Of a DNA stretch of 64,000 nt, positions 58,285 to 64,000 are shown piece after piece. The stretch covers positions 682,001 through 746,000 of the forward strand of contig NZ_CP126269.1 in NCBI RefSeq assembly GCF_003234445.2. Direction: 5' to 3'. Under the pieces are notes generated by a model, which was given only the letters and a program-made list of their open reading frames with translations, searched no databases and had not been told where the DNA came from. Every line of letters begins with the position of its first letter. The first letter of the stretch is position 1. The DNA comes from Curtobacterium sp. MCLR17_036 (GTDB lineage Bacteria; Actinomycetota; Actinomycetes; Actinomycetales; Microbacteriaceae). The translations under genes were made by a program, and so were the position numbers.

Positions 58285-59592
58285 ATGACCACCGTCAACG
58301 ACGACGCCCTCTTCCGGAAGGTCTCGACCCGCGTGCTCCCGCTCGCGATGATCGGGTTCTTCCTGTCCTACCTGGACCGCGTGAACATCGGTTTCGCGCA
58401 GGAACAGCTCAGCACCGACCTCGGGTTCTCGTACGCCGTGTACGGGCTCGGCGCCGGGCTCTTCTTCGTCGGGTACTTCCTGTTCGAGATCCCGTCGAAC
58501 CTGATCCTCGCCAAGGTCGGGGCCCGGAAGTGGATCGCCCGCATCATGATCACCTGGGGCCTCATCTCCGGGTGCATGTTCCTCGTGGACTCGGAGACGA
58601 CGTTCTACGTCCTCCGGTTCCTGCTCGGCGTCGCCGAGGCCGGGTTCATCCCCGGCGTGCTCTTCTACATGGCGCAGTGGTTCCCGGCGAGCCGCCGCGG
58701 GCGTGCGTGGGGCATCTTCTACATCGCGCTGGCGGCTTCCGGCGTGGTCGGCGGTCCGGTCTCCGGGATCATCCTCGACGGCATGCGCGGCGTCGCCGGG
58801 CTCGACGGCTGGCAGTGGCTGTTCATCATCGAGGCGCTGCCGACGGTCGTCCTCGGCTTCGTGGTGCTCCGGTTCCTGCAGGAGGACCACCGCACGGTCC
58901 GCTGGCTCACCGAGCCCGAGCGCGCACGGCTCGGCCACCTGCTCGAGGCGGAGGCCCCGCCCGCCGGGCACACCGGCCTGGCGACGGTGTTCCGCAGCCC
59001 GATCATCTGGATGCTCACCGGCATCTACTTCTCGTACAACTTCGCGCTCTACGGCATCAGCTTCTGGCTGCCGAACCTGATCCGCGACCTCGGAATCGAG
59101 GGCGACGTCACCGTCGGGCTGGTGTCCGCGCTGCCGAGCCTCGCGGCGATCGTGGCGATGGTCCTGTTCGGCCGCAGCTCGGACCGGCACGGCGAGCGGA
59201 AGAAGCACATCGCCGCGGCCTTCGCCCTCAGCGCGATCGGTTTCGTCACCTGCATCCTCGCCGGCGACAACACGGTGCTCGGGATCATCGGGCTCATGCT
59301 CGCCAACGCCGGTGCGCTGTCGATCCCGGCGGTGTTCTGGAGCTTCCAGACGTCGATGCTCACCGGGACGGCCCTGGCAGGCGGCATCGCGCTCATCAAC
59401 TCGACGGGCAACCTCGCCGGTTTCGCGGCGCCGTACGCGATCGGCGCGGTGAAGGACGCCACCCAGACGGCGACCATCGCGCTCTGGATCACGGCCGGTT
59501 TCATGGTGCTCGGCGGGATCCTCGTGCTGACGGTCCGGACCCGCAAGCAGCCGGCGACCGAGCCCGACCGGGTCGAGACGCCCACCGTGTGA
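58285..59592 (+). CDS. MFS transporter, ACS (anion:cation symporter) family
   Basis: 435 residues, 12 helices. MIGFFLSYLDRVNIGFAQEQLSTDLGFS and FLLGVAEAGFIPGVLFYMAQWFP are textbook ACS motifs (tartrate, phthalate, hexuronate carriers). Good AGGAACCCG site before ATG 58285. The second ACS-like carrier in this operon, so the region may process more than one anionic compound. Confidence 0.93.
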   Translation: MTTVNDDALFRKVSTRVLPLAMIGFFLSYLDRVNIGFAQEQLSTDLGFSYAVYGLGAGLFFVGYFLFEIPSNLILAKVGARKWIARIMITWGLISGCMFLVDSETTFYVLRFLLGVAEAGFIPGVLFYMAQWFPASRRGRAWGIFYIALAASGVVGGPVSGIILDGMRGVAGLDGWQWLFIIEALPTVVLGFVVLRFLQEDHRTVRWLTEPERARLGHLLEAEAPPAGHTGLATVFRSPIIWMLTGIYFSYNFALYGISFWLPNLIRDLGIEGDVTVGLVSALPSLAAIVAMVLFGRSSDRHGERKKHIAAAFALSAIGFVTCILAGDNTVLGIIGLMLANAGALSIPAVFWSFQTSMLTGTALAGGIALINSTGNLAGFAAPYAIGAVKDATQTATIALWITAGFMVLGGILVLTVRTRKQPATEPDRVETPTV

Positions 59593-59636
59593 ATGAAAAC
59601 AACGTGTTACGGCTCGACGGTGACGAATAGCAACGG

Positions 59637-59665
59637 TTGACCGCCTCCGAGTGATCGAATACGTT
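59637..59665 (+). promoter_or_regulatory. Consensus promoter giving a leaderless lrp transcript
   Basis: TTGACC (59637-59642), 17-base spacer, TACGTT (59660-59665). The start of transcription would fall at about 59672, with the regulator ATG at 59673, so the mRNA would have no leader. No ribosome site precedes that ATG, which agrees. Confidence 0.7.
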
Positions 59666-59672
59666 GGCTCGC

Positions 59673-60791
59673 ATGTCGATCACGGACGAGGCGCCCCGCC
59701 GGGCGGACGACGTCGACCGCGCTGTCCTCCGCGCACTGGCCCACGACGGCCGGGCGTCGTGGGCCGCGATCGGCGAAGCCGCCGGCTGCTCGACGTCGAC
59801 GGCGCAGCGCCGGGTCACCCGGCTGGTCGAGGACGGCTCGGTGCGCGTCATCGCCGCGTCGGACGTCCTCGCCGCCGGGTTCGGCACCGCCACCAAGGTG
59901 CGGGTGCGCTCCGGCGCCGCGCGGGCCGACGCCCTCGCCGACGCCCTGGCGCTCCGCCCCGAGGTCCGGTTCGCCGCCACCCTGACGGGCTCGGCGGACT
60001 GCACCGCCGAGGTCGTCCTGCCCCGGGTCGCCGACCTGACCGCCTTCCTCAGCACCATCGAGGTGGACGGCCGCCCGGTCGAGACCGAGGCGCTGCCGAT
60101 CGTCCGCACCTTCACCGCCCCGTTCACGGTGTTCCCCGGCGACGCCCTCGCCGGCCCGACGCCCCGGTCGGCGACCGCGAACGCCCCGGCCCCCGACCCG
60201 TCCTCGGGGCAGGGCGTCGCGCCGCTGCACGCCGAGGCGACCCCGGAGGAACAGGCGGTGTTCGCCGCACTCGTCGACGACGGCCGCAAGCCCCTGACCG
60301 ACCTGGCCCGCGAGGTCGGCCGCTCCGAGGCGGCCACCCGCCGCACCCTCGAGGACCTGGTGCAGAGCGGCCGGATGCGCATCGGGCCGCTCGTCGCCCC
60401 GGCGCTGCTCGGCCGCACCACCGAGCTCGAGGTCTGGATCTCCATCGCCCCCGACCAGCTCTCCGCGGCGGCGGCCCAGCTCGCGGCCCACCCGTCGGTG
60501 CACTACGCCGCGGCCTCGCTCGGCCGCTACAACCTGATCGGCCAGGTCTTCCTGCCCGACTTCGCCTCGGTGTACGTGTTCACGACCGACGTCCTGGGCG
60601 CCCTGCCCGGTGTGCGCGAGGTCGACGTCACCGTGCAGCTCCGCACCGTCAAGCGGATGTGGAGCCGCATCGTCGACGGCCGGTTCGTGCCGCCGACCGA
60701 GCGGGGGCCCGGCGACCGCCCGGCCCTCCGCGTGCCCGCCCCTGACCGCACCGCCGGACCCCTGTCCACCACCGACGGAAGGACCCCGTGA
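59673..60791 (+). CDS. Tandem Lrp/AsnC-family regulator
   Basis: 372 residues, about twice the usual length, with two Lrp units in one chain. The first HTH is at about 15-58 (DRAVLRALAHDGRASWAAIGEAAGCSTSTAQRRVTRL) with its RAM-like domain. An Ala/Pro linker (about 165-190) leads to a second HTH (EEQAVFAALVDDGRKPLTDLAREVGRSEAATRRTLEDL) and RAM domain. Its own promoter separates it from the operon upstream. It overlaps the deacetylase-family gene by four bases, so it probably controls the downstream amidase/MFS/SDR set. Confidence 0.9.
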   Translation: MSITDEAPRRADDVDRAVLRALAHDGRASWAAIGEAAGCSTSTAQRRVTRLVEDGSVRVIAASDVLAAGFGTATKVRVRSGAARADALADALALRPEVRFAATLTGSADCTAEVVLPRVADLTAFLSTIEVDGRPVETEALPIVRTFTAPFTVFPGDALAGPTPRSATANAPAPDPSSGQGVAPLHAEATPEEQAVFAALVDDGRKPLTDLAREVGRSEAATRRTLEDLVQSGRMRIGPLVAPALLGRTTELEVWISIAPDQLSAAAAQLAAHPSVHYAAASLGRYNLIGQVFLPDFASVYVFTTDVLGALPGVREVDVTVQLRTVKRMWSRIVDGRFVPPTERGPGDRPALRVPAPDRTAGPLSTTDGRTP

Positions 60792-61735
60792 ACGACGCAC
60801 CCCAGCAGCAGCCCTGGCAGTGGGACGAACCGACCTGGCGCGGCCACGTCGAGGCGGTCCGCGCCGGCCGCACCCTGCTCCCGCCGGCCGGCCCCGAGCG
60901 CTGGCCGGGCGGCGCCGCCGTCGCCGTGGCGATCTCGTTCGACTCCGACCACGAGACGCCTGCGCTCCGCGACGGCGAGACCTCGCCCGGTCGGATGGCG
61001 ATGGGGGAGTACGGCGCCCGGGCCGCGGTGCCGCGCATCCTCCGACTGCTCGACCGGTACGAGGCACCGTCGTCGTTCTACGTGCCGGCGGTGTGCGCGC
61101 TCCTGCGCCCCGACGAGGCCCCGACCTACGTCGAGCACGGCCACGAGGTCGCCGTACACGGCTGGATCCACGAGCGCAACACGCAACTCGGCCACGACGA
61201 CGAGCTCGACCTGCTCAGCCGCGCCGTCGACGTGCTCACCAGCCAGACCGGCACCCGACCGACCGGCATCCGCACCCCGTCGTGGGACTTCAGCGACTCC
61301 ACGCTCGACGTCGCCCGCGAGCTCGGGTTCCGCTACGACTCGTCGCTCATGGCCGACGACGACCCCTACGAGATCCTGCACCACGGCGAGCCGACCGGCA
61401 TCGTCGAGATCCCGGTGGACTGGATCCGCGACGACGCGCCCTACCTGATGATGGAGCGCTTCCAGGGGCTGCGGCCGTACACGCCGCCGCACGAGGTCGG
61501 CCGGATCTGGCGCGACGAGTTCGACGTGGCGCGCGCCGAGGGCGGCGTCTTCCAGCTCACCGTGCACCCGCACTTCATCGGGCACCGGTCGCGCCTGGTC
61601 GTCCTCGAGGCCCTCCTGGCCCACATTCGCTCGTTCGACGACGTCTGGTTCACCACCCACGCCGGGCTCGCCGAGCACGTCGCGACCGCGAGCGGTCTCG
61701 ACCGGCTCGCGTCCGCCCCGGACGCGACCCCCTGA
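60788..61735 (+). CDS. Polysaccharide-deacetylase-family amidase (PuuE/allantoinase-like)
   Basis: 315 residues, NodB-type barrel. Metal motif SFDSDHET (about 54-61), HEVAVHGWIHE and IRTPSWDFSDSTL are present. FQLTVHPHFIGHR at the C-terminal end is typical of the PuuE-like group, which hydrolyses small cyclic amides rather than chitin. There is no signal peptide, so it acts in the cytoplasm. GTG 60788 overlaps the Lrp stop. A ring-opening step on a nitrogen heterocycle or lactam is plausible. Confidence 0.87.
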   Translation: MNDAPQQQPWQWDEPTWRGHVEAVRAGRTLLPPAGPERWPGGAAVAVAISFDSDHETPALRDGETSPGRMAMGEYGARAAVPRILRLLDRYEAPSSFYVPAVCALLRPDEAPTYVEHGHEVAVHGWIHERNTQLGHDDELDLLSRAVDVLTSQTGTRPTGIRTPSWDFSDSTLDVARELGFRYDSSLMADDDPYEILHHGEPTGIVEIPVDWIRDDAPYLMMERFQGLRPYTPPHEVGRIWRDEFDVARAEGGVFQLTVHPHFIGHRSRLVVLEALLAHIRSFDDVWFTTHAGLAEHVATASGLDRLASAPDATP

Positions 61736-61736
61736 C

Positions 61737-61778
61737 GGACGGGAGGCCCGGTGCCGACCCGCCCCGTGCCTCCCGTCC
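61737..61778 (+). terminator. Terminator (GGACGGGAGGC type)
   Basis: GGACGGGAGGC (61737-61747) pairs with GCCTCCCGTCC (61768-61778), starting right after the stop codon at 61735. Same outer stem as at 48926. Confidence 0.7.
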
Positions 61779-61834
61779 GCTGCTCCACCCGTTCCGCCCC
61801 GTCCCCATCCCTCCGCACGGAAGTCGACGCAACG

Positions 61835-63178
61835 ATGACAGCAGGAACCACCGGTCCGGTGACCGGCGCCCCCGGCACCACCCCGACCACCGTCCACGAG
61901 ACCCGGCTGACCGCCCGCGGTCGCAAGGCGATCATCGCCGGCGGCATCGGCAACGTCGTCGAGTGGATCGACTGGGCCGTCTACACGACGTTCTCGTCGG
62001 TGTTCGGCCACCACTTCTTCCCACCGGGCAACGACACCGCGGCGCTGCTCGCGACGCTCGCCGTCTTCGCGGTGGGGTTCATCATGCGGCCCATCGGGGC
62101 CGCGGTGCTCGGCGTCTACGCCGACCGGCACGGCCGCAAGAAGGGCCTGATGCTCACGATCGGCCTGATGGCGGTGGCGTCGCTCGTCATCGGCATCACG
62201 CCGGACTACGCGACCATCGGCATCGCCGCGCCGATCATCCTGCTCCTCGCCCGCCTGGCGCAGGGCTTCTCGGCCGGTGGCGAGTTCGGGTCGTCCTCGG
62301 CGTTCCTCGTCGAGTCGGCCGCCCCGAAGCGCCGCGCCTTCGCCGGCTCGTGGCAGCAGGTGTCCGTCGGCGCCGGCGTGCTCATCGCGTCCGGCATCGG
62401 GGCGATCATCACCTCGACGCTCTCCGACGAGGCGCTCGACGCCTGGGGCTGGCGCCTCGCCTTCGTGTTCTGCGCGCTCATCGGGCTCGTCGGCATCTGG
62501 CTCCGCACCTCGGTCGAGGAGACCGAGTCCTTCACCGCCCAGCGCGACCGCGACGCCGAGGCGGCCGGGCCGAAGCGGAACGCCCTCGTCGCGATGTTCC
62601 GGGACCACCCGGGTGCGACCGCCCGCGTCTTCGGCATCACCATCGCCGGCACGCTGCTCTACTACATGTGGGTCTCGTACATGCCCACCTACGCCCACGT
62701 CACCACCGGCATCCCGCTCAACCAGGCGCTCATCGCCAACGTCGTCGCGATGGTGGTCTTCCTGGTCCTGCTGCCGTTCGCCGGCATCCTGTCCGACAAG
62801 ATCGGCCGCAAGCCGACGATGGCCGCCTTCGCCGGGGGCTTCCTGCTCCTCGCCTGGCCCGCCTTCACCTTCCTGTCCGGCAGCTTCTGGTCGCTGCTGC
62901 TCATCCAGGTCCTCGGCATCCTGCTCCTGCTCGGCTACTCGGCGAACTGTGCGGCGATCATGGCGGAGCAGTTCCCGCCCGAGGTCCGCGCCACCGGCAT
63001 CGGCCTGCCGTACGCGCTCGCCGTGGCGATCTTCGGCGGCACCGCGCCGTACATCACGACCTGGCTGAGCGGGGCCGGGCTCGGGCACCTCGTCTGGGTC
63101 TACTGCGCGATCGCCGCGGCCATCGGCTTGGTCGTCTACCTGACCATGCCGGAGACGAAGGGCAAGGTGCTCCGGTGA
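61835..63178 (+). CDS. MFS transporter, metabolite:H+ symporter (MHS) family
   Basis: 447 residues, 12 helices. IAGGIGNVVEWIDWAVYTTFSSVF and YADRHGRKKGLMLT define the MHS family, and SDKIGRKPTM repeats the loop in the second half. A longer in-frame start at 61751 lies inside the terminator and was rejected. ATG 61835 has a weak GGAAG site. GTGA overlap with the following SDR. Presumably imports the substrate of the adjacent amidase. Confidence 0.92.
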   Translation: MTAGTTGPVTGAPGTTPTTVHETRLTARGRKAIIAGGIGNVVEWIDWAVYTTFSSVFGHHFFPPGNDTAALLATLAVFAVGFIMRPIGAAVLGVYADRHGRKKGLMLTIGLMAVASLVIGITPDYATIGIAAPIILLLARLAQGFSAGGEFGSSSAFLVESAAPKRRAFAGSWQQVSVGAGVLIASGIGAIITSTLSDEALDAWGWRLAFVFCALIGLVGIWLRTSVEETESFTAQRDRDAEAAGPKRNALVAMFRDHPGATARVFGITIAGTLLYYMWVSYMPTYAHVTTGIPLNQALIANVVAMVVFLVLLPFAGILSDKIGRKPTMAAFAGGFLLLAWPAFTFLSGSFWSLLLIQVLGILLLLGYSANCAAIMAEQFPPEVRATGIGLPYALAVAIFGGTAPYITTWLSGAGLGHLVWVYCAIAAAIGLVVYLTMPETKGKVLR

Positions 63179-64000
63179 GCCGACACGTCCTGGTGACCGG
63201 TGCGGCGAGCGGGATCGGCCTGTCGGTGGCGCAGCACGCCGCTGCGGCCGGCGACGACGTCACGCTCGTCGACCACCGCCCGGAGGCACTCGACGCGGCC
63301 GCCGACACGGTGCGGGCGGTCGCCGGCTCCGGCGCGGCCGACGGCGGGCGCGTGGCCGTGCTCGTGGCGGACCTGCGCGACCCGGAGGCACCGGCGTCGG
63401 TCGTGTCGACGGCGTGGGACACCGCACCGGTCGACGTCCTGGTGAACGCCGCCGGCGTCTACCCGGCGACCCCGTTCCTCGAGCTCGACGCCGCCACCTG
63501 GGACGGCGTGCAGGACGTCAACGTCCGCGCGCCGCTCCTGGCCACCGTGACGCTGGGCCGGCTCGCCACCGCCGCGGGACGGACCCCCTCGGTCGTGAAC
63601 ATCACGTCGGGAGCGGCCCTCCGCGCCCGACCCGGAGCAGCGCCGTACAGCACGTCGAAGGCCGCCCTCGAGATGGTGACCCGCGCCAGCGCGCTCGAGC
63701 TCGGCGCCGCCGGCATCCGCGTGAACGCCGTCGCGCCCGGGTTCGTCGTGGTGGACAGCACGGTGAACCCCGTGAGCGACGAGTACGCCGCCGCCGTGTC
63801 GCCGAACCCGCTCGGCCGCCCCGGCGCACCGGCCGACATCGCGAAGGCCGTCCTCTGGCTCGCCGACCCGGAGCAGTCCGGCTGGGTGACCGGCACGGTC
63901 CTGCGCGTCGACGGCGGCTCGTCCACCGGCGCGCACACGCTGCCGCTCAGCACCACCACGTCGACGCCCGGTACCGACAGTACACGACAGGGAGTCCCCG
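63175..64000 (+). CDS. Short-chain dehydrogenase/reductase, cut by window end
   Basis: At least 275 residues with no stop before base 64000. TGAASGIG at 8-15, VNAAGVYP, NITSGA, YSTSK, APGFVVVD and a C-terminal VTGTVLRVDGGSS complete the normal SDR core, so only a tail (LPLSTTTSTPGTDSTRQG...) runs off the edge. GTG 63175 overlaps the MFS stop. FabG-type chemistry on an unknown substrate of this catabolic unit. Confidence 0.9.
   Translation, partial: MSRHVLVTGAASGIGLSVAQHAAAAGDDVTLVDHRPEALDAAADTVRAVAGSGAADGGRVAVLVADLRDPEAPASVVSTAWDTAPVDVLVNAAGVYPATPFLELDAATWDGVQDVNVRAPLLATVTLGRLATAAGRTPSVVNITSGAALRARPGAAPYSTSKAALEMVTRASALELGAAGIRVNAVAPGFVVVDSTVNPVSDEYAAAVSPNPLGRPGAPADIAKAVLWLADPEQSGWVTGTVLRVDGGSSTGAHTLPLSTTTSTPGTDSTRQGVP

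Overview
The window is high-GC DNA in which most real genes overlap by 1-8 bases and start with ATG or GTG. At least one -10/-35 promoter sits directly on a start codon. Gene content (an enolase/Fluc fluoride cluster, COG4705 proteins, MHS and ACS transporters, MarR/TetR/IclR/LacI/DeoR/Lrp regulators) suggests an actinobacterium, probably of the Microbacteriaceae (Curtobacterium-like). This is an inference from codon style and families, not a search result. Both ends cut a gene: an enolase at base 1 and a short-chain dehydrogenase at base 64000.

Region by region. 1-3.9 kb (minus): a fluoride-tolerance operon, usp-gpmA-crcB-crcB-ppa-eno. It pairs a two-gene Fluc exporter with spare copies of fluoride-sensitive enzymes and has a structured leader that does not match the known fluoride riboswitch. 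4-9.4 kb: a FetB-like permease, a two-component system, and a membrane cluster of COG4705 (frameshifted), DedA and COG4705. 9.4-17.1 kb: an accessory region holding a seven-gene overlapping operon of unrecognised proteins (15168 down to 10795). In it a small beta-rich domain recurs in five genes and a 342-residue winged-helix-like protein occurs twice; a truncated third copy lies nearby. This is the best candidate for an undescribed system. 17.2-28.6 kb: a defence island with type I restriction-modification (hsdM-hsdS-hsdR), two small unknowns, a GmrSD-like DUF262/DUF1524 nuclease and a phospholipase-D-type nuclease. 28.6-31.1 kb: a scarred zone with a SnoaL-like gene, a broken dehydrogenase, an FMN reductase and a tetR remnant.

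31.1-41.8 kb: two divergent operons for an unknown sugar acid or polyol. They carry two Gfo/Idh/MocA dehydrogenases, two TIM-barrel isomerases, a KDPG-type aldolase, a P-loop kinase, two SDRs, a VOC protein and an MHS transporter, under IclR and LacI regulators whose likely operators can be read. The cluster is flanked by same-orientation copies of a tetR 3' end. 41.8-51 kb: TetR-SDR; a drug-efflux operon (MFS-MarR-TetR) with two MarR boxes framing its promoter; membrane and PH-like proteins; and a MarR/FAD-monooxygenase pair. 51-64 kb: an acid-sugar catabolic region. It has OtnK, OtnC and a DeoR regulator on one strand. On the other are a SAF-domain dehydrogenase, two MFS carriers, two amidohydrolases, a tandem Lrp regulator, a polysaccharide-deacetylase-family amidase, an MHS carrier and an SDR. 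No tRNA, rRNA, CRISPR array or intact transposase was recognised.
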